A stretch of 64,000 nt of DNA from NCBI GenBank assembly GCA_026014665.1, contig JAOZHX010000022.1, positions 245,101 to 309,100 on the forward strand, given 5' to 3'. This DNA is from Candidatus Bathyarchaeota archaeon (GTDB lineage Archaea > Thermoproteota > Bathyarchaeia > Bathyarchaeales > Bathycorpusculaceae). The position numbers and the translations under genes were made by a program. Positions 10,337 to 19,412 of this stretch are shown piece by piece. Each line of letters opens with the position of its first letter. Position 1 is the first letter of the stretch. Under the pieces are notes generated by a model, which searched no databases, was not told the DNA's origin, and saw only the letters and a program-made list of their open reading frames with translations.

Positions 10337-11230
10337 ATGAGACGGTACGGCTGGCGCTTGGGAGCTATAATAATCGTTGGATTGCTAGCGATGTTATTGG
10401 TTTACGCTGCTGCGGTTAAATCGACTGTCGATATTACTTCAACCAATTTGAAGGTTTACCGCGATGGTTTAGTGCATGTAGAACAAAAATTATTGATAGA
10501 TGAGTTTTCTCCTCAGGTATCGGTGACTCTGCTTTCTGATAAGGTAGAAAACTTGGTTATTCTTGATGATGAAGAGTTGACGGTGGATTACCAACTTACC
10601 GATAAGAACCTAGTCATTTACTCTTTGGGCGCTAAAGAGCTAAGTGTTGAATATGATGTTAATGCTCTTACGAGTAAGGAAAACGAGGTATGGACATTAA
10701 TTCTAAACACTCCCTATAGTCTCAACGTGAGTTTCCCCATCAATTCAACAATCATTTACCTAAACAACACACCAACTGCAATAAACACATCGGGCAATCA
10801 GCTTTCTCTGTGTTTGAGTGCAGGTGAATGGGAAGTTAGTTATCTTTTGCAGTTGATTGCAGGAGGGGAAGATAGCCTGATTCCAATAATAGAGCATCAA
10901 ACCTCAGGCTGGGTTCCTGTTGAATGGCTTATAGCGATCAGTGTTGCCTTTGTTGCAACCATCATCGTTGGATTCCTAGCGTTTAAGAGGAAACGTAAAC
11001 CTAACATCAAGAAAGCGTTAAACGCTAATCCGCAGTTGATGAAGGAAGATAAGGCAGTGCTTGAGTTCTTAGCGGAAAAAGACGGCAAAGCCTTTGAGGC
11101 TGAGATACGGGAACGCTTTCCAGAAATGCCCCGCACTAGTCTATGGCGGTTGATCAAGCGCCTTGAAAAGCTTGAGATAGTTGAAGTAAAAAAGGTCGGT
11201 CTTGAAAATCAAGTCATTCTAAAAAAGTAA
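10337..11230 (+). CDS. Membrane-anchored winged-helix transcription regulator
   Basis: The N-terminus has a transmembrane helix (residues 8-28) and a roughly 150-residue extracytoplasmic beta-rich domain. A second transmembrane helix (about 195-217) leads to a basic linker. The C-terminal winged helix-turn-helix (about 235-297) contains the SLWRLIKRLEKLEIVEVKK recognition and wing segment. This sensor-outside, DNA-binding-inside layout is common in archaea. It is divergent to the surface protein at 9273, with 220 bases between them, which makes that gene a possible target. Confidence 0.8.
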   Translation: MRRYGWRLGAIIIVGLLAMLLVYAAAVKSTVDITSTNLKVYRDGLVHVEQKLLIDEFSPQVSVTLLSDKVENLVILDDEELTVDYQLTDKNLVIYSLGAKELSVEYDVNALTSKENEVWTLILNTPYSLNVSFPINSTIIYLNNTPTAINTSGNQLSLCLSAGEWEVSYLLQLIAGGEDSLIPIIEHQTSGWVPVEWLIAISVAFVATIIVGFLAFKRKRKPNIKKALNANPQLMKEDKAVLEFLAEKDGKAFEAEIRERFPEMPRTSLWRLIKRLEKLEIVEVKKVGLENQVILKK

Positions 11231-11241
11231 AAAAAAATTGT

Positions 11242-12315
11242 TTACTTACTTCCACCGTTAACATAATTACTGCCGCCACTGTACCCACTTCCACTGTTGC
11301 CGTTGCCGTTGTTTGTGCTGTTGCTTCCAGCTCCATTATTTGAACTGCTTGACCCACTGGTTCCATCGGCTGGTTTTGGTCCTTGTTGACGGCTGATTTC
11401 TTGGTTTAATGTTTGTTCCATCTGTTGAACCATTTGGGCGATTGACATGCACTCTTGAATTGCTTTATTGATGTCCACATTTGATTGAGCACTCTGTATC
11501 CTATCTTGCAGCGTCTGCATGAACTGTTCTTCACTTCGGTATCCAAGAGATTCTATAGCTGAGGTGAAGTTGATGCCATTTTGGCTTCCATACCTTAATT
11601 TTTCTTGAATTCTTTGTCGTAACCTCTCACAGTATACGCTTAGTCGCCATGAATTGCATTCTTCAGCTATTGTCTTTAGGTATTGGTAGATTTGGGTTAT
11701 GGTTTGTCTTGCTTCAAGATAGAGGGTTTGAGATTCGGCATATTTACCCTCCTGGAGTGCCATTTTAGCCTGAAGCAAGGTGTTGTTGGAGGTCTCAAGT
11801 AATGTAATGATTTGTTGTGTTGCATTTAGTTCTAGGATGTTTCGGAGGGTATTCATTCTTTGGAGCTCTCTATTTAGGGCATCATTAAGTTCCTGGTTAT
11901 TGATTAAAGAATTATCTTGGAGTCCAGCTGATTCTAAAATCGCTTGCAGGGAGCCGTATACCTGCCTGAAAATCGATAAAGCTTTGAGAGCAGAATCAGC
12001 GGCTAAATCATAATTTAAATTCGACAAAGCCTTTTGAGCCGCTTCTAGCCAGTTCAACCCCTCTCTTTGATATAATGTCACGTTACCTTCGAATTGTCGG
12101 GTTAAATTGGCGTTTTGTATTTTTTCTAACGCATTTTCATCTGCATTAACTGCAGTAATTAAATTTTGGATTTTTTTTCCAGACTGCATAGCCAACTTAA
12201 CCATGTTTTCTTCAACAGTTATGGTTCCTTGACCGTTTACAAAGATAAATGTAGGTAAAATTGAACACGTTACCAGAATAACTAAAGTGAACGCAACGGC
12301 TTTACTCTTGGTCAT
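11242..12315 (-). CDS. Secreted coiled-coil protein with Ser/Gly/Asn-rich tail
   Basis: Starting at the ATG at 12315 gives a signal peptide (basic MTKSK, hydrophobic stretch, FVNGQG) and about 357 residues. The frame is open further upstream but runs into the tRNA-Trp gene, so that extension is not coding. The mature part is mostly helical, with heptad-like Leu/Gln-rich segments, and ends in a Gly/Ser/Asn-rich low-complexity tail with no anchor. No family is recognised; cell-surface association is inferred. Confidence 0.75.
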   Translation of the reverse strand: MTKSKAVAFTLVILVTCSILPTFIFVNGQGTITVEENMVKLAMQSGKKIQNLITAVNADENALEKIQNANLTRQFEGNVTLYQREGLNWLEAAQKALSNLNYDLAADSALKALSIFRQVYGSLQAILESAGLQDNSLINNQELNDALNRELQRMNTLRNILELNATQQIITLLETSNNTLLQAKMALQEGKYAESQTLYLEARQTITQIYQYLKTIAEECNSWRLSVYCERLRQRIQEKLRYGSQNGINFTSAIESLGYRSEEQFMQTLQDRIQSAQSNVDINKAIQECMSIAQMVQQMEQTLNQEISRQQGPKPADGTSGSSSSNNGAGSNSTNNGNGNSGSGYSGGSNYVNGGSK

Positions 12316-12430
12316 TTTCAATCGCTCTATAGTATTGTATACCCTGGTAGTTAAGGAATATTTTGGAACAAGCGTTTCAAAATTTTTTCGACAAGAAAAT
12401 GGCAATTCAATCTCAATGTTCATAAAAATA

Positions 12431-12605
12431 TGGTGGGGCCGGCCGGATTTGAACCGACGACCTTTACCCAAGAACCGCATAAATCGGCTCTCTACGGGTT
12501 TCTTCAAGACCGCTCCAGAGATTCGTCATTCTCCTCGCGGAGTCAGCAAACCCGTGTGTTTGCTTTCTGGAGCCCGTCGTCTTAACCTGGCTGGACTACG
12601 ACCCC
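12431..12605 (-). tRNA. trnW: tRNA-Trp (anticodon CCA) with intervening sequence, probably two introns
   Basis: On the minus strand GGGGTCG pairs with CGGCCCC as the acceptor stem, and the T-arm has a TTCAAAT loop closed by five pairs. The anticodon stem ACGGG/CCCGT encloses a loop with CCA, and the CCA tail is encoded. Between anticodon position 37 and the 3' half of the stem lie about 67 extra bases, the usual site of the archaeal tRNA-Trp intron. About 30 further extra bases sit between that stem and the T-arm, where only five are expected. This implies a second, non-canonical intron. Confidence 0.88.
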
Positions 12606-12918
12606 ACCTTGCCAGCACGAAGCAATACATGGCTCTGCATCCATAAAAATATTTCATCTTGCCTTCCAAGAATTTGTGGATGGTCTCGTTTGGGTGAATG
12701 TTGAATTAAAATTAAATTCAAAGTTAAACCTCAAGATAGGGGGGCTCTCTCTCCTCCCAAGCCGCCTTTCTATCTAACAGAGACTGTTCAATCTAACTGT
12801 TACTTAAACAGAGATGGGTATAGGAGAGAACGTTTCATTCAGCCCTTTATCAACCGAGCAAACAAATACCTACACTATAACTCAACACCGACAAAACAAA
12901 CAACCAAAAAACTAAAGG

Positions 12919-12926
12919 TATATAAG
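12919..12926 (+). promoter_or_regulatory. TATA box of the 5S rRNA gene
   Basis: The sequence GTATATAAGG lies about 25 bases before the start of the 5S rRNA gene, the expected distance for an archaeal TATA box. It is preceded by an A-rich stretch suitable as BRE. Confidence 0.6.
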
Positions 12927-12946
12927 GAAACACTGAACAATAATGC

Positions 12947-13072
12947 TGGGTTTGCCGGTCAGAGGGCACGGGTCCCACCTGATCCCATTCCGAACTCAGA
13001 AGTTAAACCGTGTTCCGTTCCCAGCTGTAGTGCGGTCTTAGGCCGCGTGAACCTGGGAAAGCTGGCAGCCCA
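12947..13072 (+). rRNA. rrf: 5S ribosomal RNA
   Basis: The central conserved block (CCCATTCCGAACTCAGAAG then TTAAAC) is clear. The ends TGGGTTTGCCGG and CTGGCAGCCCA pair to form helix 1 with one bulge, giving a length of about 126 bases. The gene is alone, not linked to 16S or 23S, as in many archaea. Ends are set by pairing and may be off by a few bases. Confidence 0.93.
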
Positions 13073-13148
13073 CTACAAACTCACCCATAAAAAACAACCC
13101 TAATTTAGCATACCTTTATAACCCCCAAAAGATTGTTCAAACAACAAA

Positions 13149-14297
13149 GTGACAAATCACATGTTCACCCCACCAAACACAGACCAACTTGTCCCCACTG
13201 GCGGTGGAGACCTCCTATCACAAATCGTATCTTGGGCATTCTATGCCATCTTCATAATATTCATCTTCTACGGACAACGCATACAAATGTACATCATGGT
13301 CCGAGAAGTCGAAAACAGCCTTCACAAGCTCAAATACATCAAAGACGAAGGCAGAAAAATCACTATAGAAGCTATAAAAGAAATCGGCAAACCCACAACC
13401 GACCCCTCGCCCCGAGTAGACCGATACCTCGAATACTTCACCATCACCCCCCAAAGCATGGATCCAGCCGGCATCGTTGCCAAACTCGACCACCTTCTCG
13501 ACGTGCGTGACTACCGCTTAAAAGAAGAAGTCAAACTCATGGCACCCTCAGCCGCCAACGACGAAGTCCAAACCAACAACCTCGAAAACACCCTTGAAGC
13601 CGCTATGGCGTTAAACTTCATCTACAAAGTCGTTCGTCACTACTACATCCAAGGCAAAAAAACTCTCAGCCTCTATGTCATCATGCAACTCCAAATGATA
13701 CTACCCATGGTCATGAAAGAAGCAGAAGCATACGCCAGCGCACTCAAAGCATTCGCGTACGGCCAACCCATCGGCGACGGTGCAGGACCACTCGTGGCAG
13801 CCAAACTCATGCATGGATACCCCACGCGTAAACTCCCCAAGAACTGCATTATGGCAACTGTCCCACTTGAAGGACGCACCGCACTCATCATCAAAGCTGA
13901 AGGACCCGGCGGAAACGTCGGCAAACCAGGCGATGCTGTAGAAGCCGTTATAGAAGAAAATGAGGGCAAAATCGGTTGCCTCATCATGATCGACGCTGGA
14001 CTGAAACTAGAAGGCGAAATGGTCGGGGAAGTTGCAGAGGGAGTCGGCGCAGCCATCGGAGGCCCTGGTGTAGATCAGTACAAGATTGAGGAGAAACTTA
14101 CCAAGTACCGCATCCCCAACTATGCAGTTATCGTTAAAGAAGACATCGGCGATGCAGTCTCACCAATGCGCAAAGAAATCAACGACGCCGTGGACAAAGT
14201 CATAGAACGCGTCAAAGCCGTAATGGTGGAACGCACAAAAGAAGGCGATAAAGTCATAATTGTCGGCGTTGGGAATTCAATAGGAGTGGGTCAATGA
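13149..14297 (+). CDS. DUF1512-like archaeal membrane protein
   Basis: The 382-residue protein has one N-terminal transmembrane helix (residues about 24-42), a helical middle, and an alpha/beta C-terminal half with Gly-rich loops (EGPGGNVGKPGD, GGPGVDQYKIEEKL, GVGNSIGVGQ). This matches my recollection of the archaeal DUF1512 family, whose function is unknown. The start is GTG 13149 or ATG 13161. Its stop overlaps the next start by four bases (ATGA), so the two are co-translated. Confidence 0.75.
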   Translation: MTNHMFTPPNTDQLVPTGGGDLLSQIVSWAFYAIFIIFIFYGQRIQMYIMVREVENSLHKLKYIKDEGRKITIEAIKEIGKPTTDPSPRVDRYLEYFTITPQSMDPAGIVAKLDHLLDVRDYRLKEEVKLMAPSAANDEVQTNNLENTLEAAMALNFIYKVVRHYYIQGKKTLSLYVIMQLQMILPMVMKEAEAYASALKAFAYGQPIGDGAGPLVAAKLMHGYPTRKLPKNCIMATVPLEGRTALIIKAEGPGGNVGKPGDAVEAVIEENEGKIGCLIMIDAGLKLEGEMVGEVAEGVGAAIGGPGVDQYKIEEKLTKYRIPNYAVIVKEDIGDAVSPMRKEINDAVDKVIERVKAVMVERTKEGDKVIIVGVGNSIGVGQ

Positions 14298-14737
14298 TGA
14301 AGGTAAACCAATTAGCAAAACATCAAAATCATAATCAGTCTTCGACTGCAACACAGAAAATCTCAACTTACCTTACACTCATAGTGCTCATCGTTATGGC
14401 GCTAGCAGTAGCCGCACTATTATTGGCTATAACAGCATACGCCACCGACGTAGTAGCCGCAGGTGTTTTGGCAATCATTGGTTTAATCGCATTGGTGCTC
14501 TCGGGTTTCATGCTCTATCAATTCAGACGACAAACAGTGCAGCTAAAGATTGAAATCCCCAAAGTTATGACAACCATTGAATGCACTAAATGCGGTGGCA
14601 AAACAATACGTGAATTCCAACGTGGCGACTATGTGTACAAAGAGCTTGAGCCTTGCCAAAAATGCCCCGAAACAAAGCAGATGATTACGGCGATTTACAA
14701 AGAAGTTAAAGAGAAAGAGAAAACCTACGAAGTCTAA
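14294..14737 (+). CDS. Two-helix membrane protein with zinc-ribbon-like tail
   Basis: Two transmembrane helices (about residues 26-50 and 54-77) precede a cytoplasmic tail with CTKCGG and CQKC, which could bind zinc. The gene overlaps the DUF1512-like gene by four bases and converges on map with a 4-base overlap. It probably works in the same membrane complex as its upstream partner; no function is known. Confidence 0.72.
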   Translation: MMKVNQLAKHQNHNQSSTATQKISTYLTLIVLIVMALAVAALLLAITAYATDVVAAGVLAIIGLIALVLSGFMLYQFRRQTVQLKIEIPKVMTTIECTKCGGKTIREFQRGDYVYKELEPCQKCPETKQMITAIYKEVKEKEKTYEV

Positions 14738-15636
14738 GTTAGGACTTCACAGCCCTCATCTGTTATTAGCACCGTGTGCTCTGCTTGGGCCACGGGTTTT
14801 TTGCTTGCTTCAACAAACACGGGGTAACTCATAATCGCTTTTGAGGACAGGAGTTCTCTAAAAGCTGCTTTGTATTTATCTGCAGGGAGAACGCCCATTA
14901 GCCAGCGTTCAGCAAAAGGAAGCGTACGAAAGTTAGTTTCGATGTGTTTGAGAAGTTTCTTTGCCTCCGAGCTTTTCGTTGACTTCGCTTTTACGAGTCT
15001 ATAAATGGTCGATTGCTCTTGATCATCAACACGTCCGACGGCGTCAGGTAGGGTGACGAAGGGTTCAAGAGCATAAATTTCGCCTGTCTTGATTTTAGTT
15101 GGGTTGAATCCTGAGACGTTGGGTATGGATGTGCCTGCATGGATGAGGTATCTGCCCACAGAGTGCCCCGTAAGGTTGCTGATGGGTTTGAAACCACGAT
15201 TTTTAACAGTTACTTCGATGAGGTTGCCTATTGTACCGAGGGTGATGTCGCCGTGAATGTTTTCTATGGCTGTTTTAAGTGCGAGCTCAGCGGCGGCTGC
15301 CATGCTTTTGCCTTCGGAGTTGAAGCTAACGGTGAATGCGGTGTCTGTTACGTAGCCGTCGATTTGGACGCCTATGTCAACTTTAACTGTGGAGCCTTCT
15401 GGCACGCGTAATGTATCGTTTGGCGGGGAGGTATAATGTGCAGCAACTTCGTTGATGCTGACGTTGCATGGAAAAGCTGGTTTGCCGCCTTTCCGACGAA
15501 TTAGGTTTTCAGCCATTTCGCAGATATCGAGGACTAGCATGTTCTCGCGAACAAAGCCCTTCATTTCTTCGCGGACAGCACGCAAGATTCTGCCTGAAAC
15601 GTGGAATTTTTCTATTTCTTCTTTGTCGTAGGGCAT
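14734..15636 (-). CDS. map: Type II methionine aminopeptidase
   Basis: The enzyme removes the initiator methionine from new proteins. The metal-binding residues of the pita-bread fold are visible: aspartates in VDIGVQIDGYVTDTAF, histidine in GHSVGRYLIHAG, glutamate in ALEPFVT and the final glutamate in EHTVLI. The helical insertion between the histidine and the end marks type II. At 300 residues it has normal archaeal length, without the N-terminal extension of eukaryotic enzymes. Confidence 0.94.
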   Translation of the reverse strand: MPYDKEEIEKFHVSGRILRAVREEMKGFVRENMLVLDICEMAENLIRRKGGKPAFPCNVSINEVAAHYTSPPNDTLRVPEGSTVKVDIGVQIDGYVTDTAFTVSFNSEGKSMAAAAELALKTAIENIHGDITLGTIGNLIEVTVKNRGFKPISNLTGHSVGRYLIHAGTSIPNVSGFNPTKIKTGEIYALEPFVTLPDAVGRVDDQEQSTIYRLVKAKSTKSSEAKKLLKHIETNFRTLPFAERWLMGVLPADKYKAAFRELLSSKAIMSYPVFVEASKKPVAQAEHTVLITDEGCEVLT

Positions 15637-15896
15637 TTATCGTCACTTCTCTGCTGCTTTTTTGTCTGTACCCTCTCTATTTAATTTGTTGGCATCGCTC
15701 CAAGTTGAAAAACAAACTGCATGATGGCTTGCCTCAAAACTCTCTTGCTTTGCGCTGACTCCCCTCCCCCTTAATGAAGCATACAATGCTAAGTTACTTT
15801 TAGCTTGTTTAAGCACGTTTGTTGTATCCAGAAGATTTAAGTTCAATTACCGTATTGAAAAACCCTCAGCCCTCAAAAAAACCGACAATATCCGCT

Positions 15897-16004
15897 GGGG
15901 CCGTCGTCTAGCATGGATTAGGATACATGCCTGGGGAACGAGCAAGGGCATTTGTCCGTCCAGAGCGCATGCGATCCTGGGTTCAAATCCCAGCGGCCCC
16001 ACCA
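15897..16004 (+). tRNA. trnP: tRNA-Pro (anticodon GGG) with 29-base intron
   Basis: GGGGCCG pairs with CGGCCCC, the T-arm is CTGGG-TTCAAAT-CCCAG, and the anticodon stem CATGC/GCATG encloses CT-GGG. CCA is encoded. An insertion of about 29 bases (roughly 15937-15965) follows position 37, the canonical archaeal intron site. The 3' end of this gene faces a recombinase remnant 88 bases away, making it the likely attachment site of an integrated element. Confidence 0.92.
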
Positions 16005-16091
16005 CTCTGGTGGTTAATATGAACTCTTTTTTCCTCTTTTTTGTCTATGTGATAAGCTGGTCCGCTGGTATTCGACAGCCCTGACACGAAT

Positions 16092-16677
16092 TTATCCTGT
16101 TGCCGCTTGGTGAATTAATTGCCTGAGTTGACTGTTGAGTACTGAGAGTTGATGGTTTTCTAAGTCTTCTTGGTTTTTGTAGGTTGTTGCACCTTCAGCT
16201 AGTGCATCCTTCGTTAGTAGCTGGTCCGGGTTCATTCCTAGCGCCCGTATCATCTCCTTAACTGTTTCAAGCTTGTTAATCTGCGTCTTTTGTCTTATGC
16301 AAAGACCGGATGCAATGTAGACGTTTCGGAGTTTGTCTATGCCGAGGCTCTGAATGTCATGGTAGGTATCAACTGTGTGACCCATCATATAGTCAACGTA
16401 ATCTCCTTGAACGCCGAGCGCTAGCATCTGGGTCTTGAAGTATTTTCGCAGGCTGTGGACTCTTAGGTCGTACATGTGTCCTCTTTTCTGCTTGATAAGC
16501 CCTGCCTGGATGTAGAGGTCATGGACTAGCTTGCGAATTTGCTTTGAACCTATGCTTCTGGGTGTGCTTGTGGTTCCATCTCGAAACAGCGGTGAATCTT
16601 CGGTTAAGGTTTCAGGCGGATTCGTCTTGTGCCCTTCTTGCGCTGCTCAAGATACAGCTTTAGGAATTGGACGGCTT
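16092..16677 (-). pseudogene. Tyrosine recombinase/integrase remnant, frameshifted and 5' truncated
   Basis: The C-terminal catalytic half is readable. It contains HSLRKYF (the H-x-x-R box), then GHTVDTYHD with the histidine and probable nucleophile tyrosine, followed by a roughly 60-residue tail. Upstream, the same frame continues through ETLTEDSPLFRDG and RSIGSKQIRKLV to a stop at 16647. The adjacent segment AVQFLKLYLEQRKKGT is in another frame, so one frameshift has occurred near 16620-16645. The N-terminal arm-binding and core domains with the first catalytic arginine are missing. It reads toward tRNA-Pro, as expected for an element integrated there. Confidence 0.8.
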
Positions 16678-16789
16678 CCTATATCAAAGGTTTCAACCAA
16701 CCAGACGTAAGCACGACAGAAGCGCCACCGGGAGGCGAATAAGTTTGTATTGCGAGCCAGCACGTAAAGCGTATTCCTTCTATGGAAGC

Positions 16790-17378
16790 GATCCTGAGAT
16801 AAGGTTCAAGGAGCGTCGTCTCTCTATCCGCATATACATGCCCACATTTAGCGCCTGTGAGGTCCAGAAGCGTATAGAAGACCTCGACGACGAATTAACC
16901 GTTTTAAAGTAGGAAATCGAAGAATGTCAAAAAGCTATTCAGCAACTGAGGGTAGGCAAGGATCCCGAAAATGCTAGGCGAGAATTTAGGATTATTTGGT
17001 CTCTTAACGTAGGTTCACGGGACATTATTGACAGCTTTAAGGCTGAGATTGCTAGCCGCAAACATATTGCTGGGTGGATTCGGCGTGAGAGAGCTATCTA
17101 TTTGTGGGAGCTTCGATTGCGCAATGTTGAGGGGGTTGAAGCTTCCGCTGACAAAGCACAAGATTAGCGCCCTACAAACGGAAGCCAAGGAGATCGTGGT
17201 TGATTTGAAGGGTCACATGGAGCAGGTAAATAAACTCTTGGAGAGGTATAGACAGGTTTCTTGTGAAACAGGTGAGTTGGAAGCGAAAGTGCGCAAGCTT
17301 AGCCTCGAAAACCAGCCCTCTACAATTTTGTTACCATGGGTTCCCTCATACATGCAAGAAACCACCCAAAACAACTAA
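16790..17378 (+). pseudogene. Decayed coiled-coil gene with in-frame TAG and frameshift
   Basis: Coding character continues across several breaks. The segment ending RIEDLDDELTVLK meets a TAG at 16910-16912 and continues in frame as EIEECQKAIQQLRV through RNVEGVEASADKAQD. A shift to another frame near 17155-17165 then gives ISALQTEAKEIVVDLKG to the end MQETTQNN. All parts are charged, helical and coiled-coil-like. The simplest reading is one disrupted gene. Read-through of TAG (for example pyrrolysine) is possible but does not explain the frameshift. Confidence 0.55.
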
Positions 17379-17394
17379 AGGAGCTAAATGAGAC

Positions 17395-17979
17395 ATGCGC
17401 TGGACTGAACTAGACGAAAAACAACTACAAGACCTAATCGCCAATAACAGAAGCATCGACGAGATTGCAGCAGCGTTGAATCGGAGCCCTGAAGCAATTT
17501 TTATGAAGCTTACAAGATTGGGGGTTGCGATTCCTCAAAAGTCTTTTGTGGAAAATACAGTAAATAAAGTTACTGAATCAGCCACAACAACAACGCCGAT
17601 GCCCAAACTAGAAATAGCCAAACTGGAAGAGTTGCCAACTGGCAATGAGGCAATCGGTTTGCTGTGGGCTGCTCTGCGGCGGCTTCAGGAGCCAGACGTG
17701 TCTAAAGATGAAGCTAAGAAGTTGCGGCTGGTAATTCAGGGTGTTAAAAGCTACATTCACTTAGAAGCAGATTATCTGGTGCGGATGCGGCGGATAGAAT
17801 CTGAGGCTCTTTCAGAATGGAAGCACTTAGCTGCGTCATGGAAGATACAGCTGATCAGAGCGCAAACCCCCGAGGAGAAAGCCAAATACGAAAAGCTACT
17901 CAGCAGCGCCCAAGAGCATATCAAAGTGTTTCTTGAGGCAGGCGTTAAAGAAGTTAAGGAGCTCAAGGATGTTGATTGA
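17395..17979 (+). CDS. Putative DNA-binding protein with N-terminal HTH
   Basis: Residues 1-45 (MRWTELDEKQLQDLIAN ... SIDEIAAALNRSPEAIFMKLTRLGV) look like a Myb/SANT- or sigma-like helix-turn-helix. The rest is a long helical region with many Glu, Lys and Leu residues. A GGAGCT-like site precedes the start. The gene follows the decayed coiled-coil gene directly and may once have been in one operon of the lost element. Confidence 0.65.
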   Translation: MRWTELDEKQLQDLIANNRSIDEIAAALNRSPEAIFMKLTRLGVAIPQKSFVENTVNKVTESATTTTPMPKLEIAKLEELPTGNEAIGLLWAALRRLQEPDVSKDEAKKLRLVIQGVKSYIHLEADYLVRMRRIESEALSEWKHLAASWKIQLIRAQTPEEKAKYEKLLSSAQEHIKVFLEAGVKEVKELKDVD

Positions 17980-18081
17980 TTTGCCGATATCTAAAAAAAG
18001 AAACAGATGCCATCTTGGAAAATATTAAATCGCTATCTGGCAAAGCTAAACAGCAAATAAGAAGAAGAGCTAACTAAGCGA

Positions 18082-19161
18082 TCATTTACGTTTCCTAAAG
18101 TAGATAGCAAGACCAATAATCATTATAAGGACTGACAAACTGACTGCAGCAATCGGTAATATAGGGAAAGCATCGGTATTCTGACTGGATGTTGATTCGG
18201 GCAAAGTTCCGTAGCCTATGGGAGTATACTGCTCATTTGTCGCGTAATCAGTATATATACCTGGCGAAGTATAGTTAAAGCCTCCAATAAAGTATAACAG
18301 ATCATTTACAACTGCGATGCCAAGATATTGGCGGCTGGTTGGGGGAGGCGTGCCAGAAGTCCAACTATCTATCTGTGGATCATAAACTTGAAGAGAAGAC
18401 CCATCATAAACGTATATCCGCTTAGGAGCCACCTCTCCAGTCGTTGCTGCGGCGGTGGCAGACTCACCGTTTGCACCTAAAACGATTTTTTCGGTCGGTG
18501 ATGCCCCTATACTCCAAGTATCTGTTTTCGGATCATAAATCTGGGTTTTGGACCCTATGACAAATATTTTATCATCGATCATTGCTGAGACGTAACCCGC
18601 CTTATCAGGCATTGGTGCTCCAGTTGACCACGTGTCACTTGCAGGATCATAAACCTCAGTTACATTCAATTCCTCATAACCTTCATTGTATCCGAGCAGG
18701 GTTCTTCCACCTATCAAGTATATTTTATTATTTACAACCTGAGCTTGCAAACCATATCTTGCTGTGGGCATGGACGCTTTGGTTTCCCAAGAATCAGTCA
18801 CTGGGTCATAAACCTTATTTGCGTCTGAAGCCCCTGAAAAGCCCGTTGACATTCCGCCTATACAATAAATCTTACCCTGGCAAACAGCTATGGCAAAGCT
18901 TTGGTGGGGATCGGGCATTGAAGTTCTCTCTATCCATGTGTCTGTGTCGGGGTCATATTCTTCATTTATGCCGACAGGTCCACTGCCTCCAATAGCATAT
19001 ATTCTATCATTAATGCTGGCAACCTCTAGGTATCCTCTTGCGGTAGGCATTGACTTTTTAGTGGTCCATATATCTCCGTTTGCAGAGGCAAGCGCCGATA
19101 TAGAAAAGAGGGTGCTTAAAAACACTGTAACTATCAAAAGAGAAACAACCGTTTTTTTCAT
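18082..19161 (-). CDS. Secreted Kelch-repeat protein with C-terminal anchor
   Basis: The ATG at 19161 gives a clean signal peptide (MKKTVVSLL ... ALASANG); the frame upstream of it is not needed. About six Kelch blades follow, with recurring W..K.SMPTAR and IYLIGG motifs, then a Thr/Ser linker, one transmembrane helix and an FRKRK tail. It is a membrane-tethered extracellular propeller, likely for binding. It is clearly related to the genes at 5046 and 34245, sharing the phrase on an IGYGTLPES-type ending. Confidence 0.88.
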   Translation of the reverse strand: MKKTVVSLLIVTVFLSTLFSISALASANGDIWTTKKSMPTARGYLEVASINDRIYAIGGSGPVGINEEYDPDTDTWIERTSMPDPHQSFAIAVCQGKIYCIGGMSTGFSGASDANKVYDPVTDSWETKASMPTARYGLQAQVVNNKIYLIGGRTLLGYNEGYEELNVTEVYDPASDTWSTGAPMPDKAGYVSAMIDDKIFVIGSKTQIYDPKTDTWSIGASPTEKIVLGANGESATAAATTGEVAPKRIYVYDGSSLQVYDPQIDSWTSGTPPPTSRQYLGIAVVNDLLYFIGGFNYTSPGIYTDYATNEQYTPIGYGTLPESTSSQNTDAFPILPIAAVSLSVLIMIIGLAIYFRKRK

Positions 19162-19340
19162 TCGCCTTACCGCCTGATTCTTCCGTTCATATAGCTTAAA
19201 TGCTTTTTTGTTCAGGTTTCTTAACAAAGAATTATTTTTTAGTTAACGAAACTTGAGAAGGAATAAACATAGAAAAGAATTATTCAGCTTCTGAGCGAAA
19301 TAAACTTCATTTCGCTTGCTAATTTATCCTCCTAACAAAT

Positions 19341-19350
19341 TTTAAATACT
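19341..19350 (+). promoter_or_regulatory. Probable TATA box for the large secreted protein gene
   Basis: TTTAAATACT lies about 65 bases before the ATG at 19413, following AAATTT. With a start site about 25 bases downstream this would give a leader of roughly 40 bases that contains the Shine-Dalgarno AAGGAG. Confidence 0.4.
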
Positions 19351-19412
19351 AAAACCAAACTACCGCCTTCTTAGGGAGCAAAAGTTCTCTTATCCTTAAG
19401 GAGTAAGAAAAC

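Noticed and set aside
12287..12646. Plus-strand frame crossing the tRNA-Trp gene
   Set aside because: It is an antisense reading of the tRNA and its intron.
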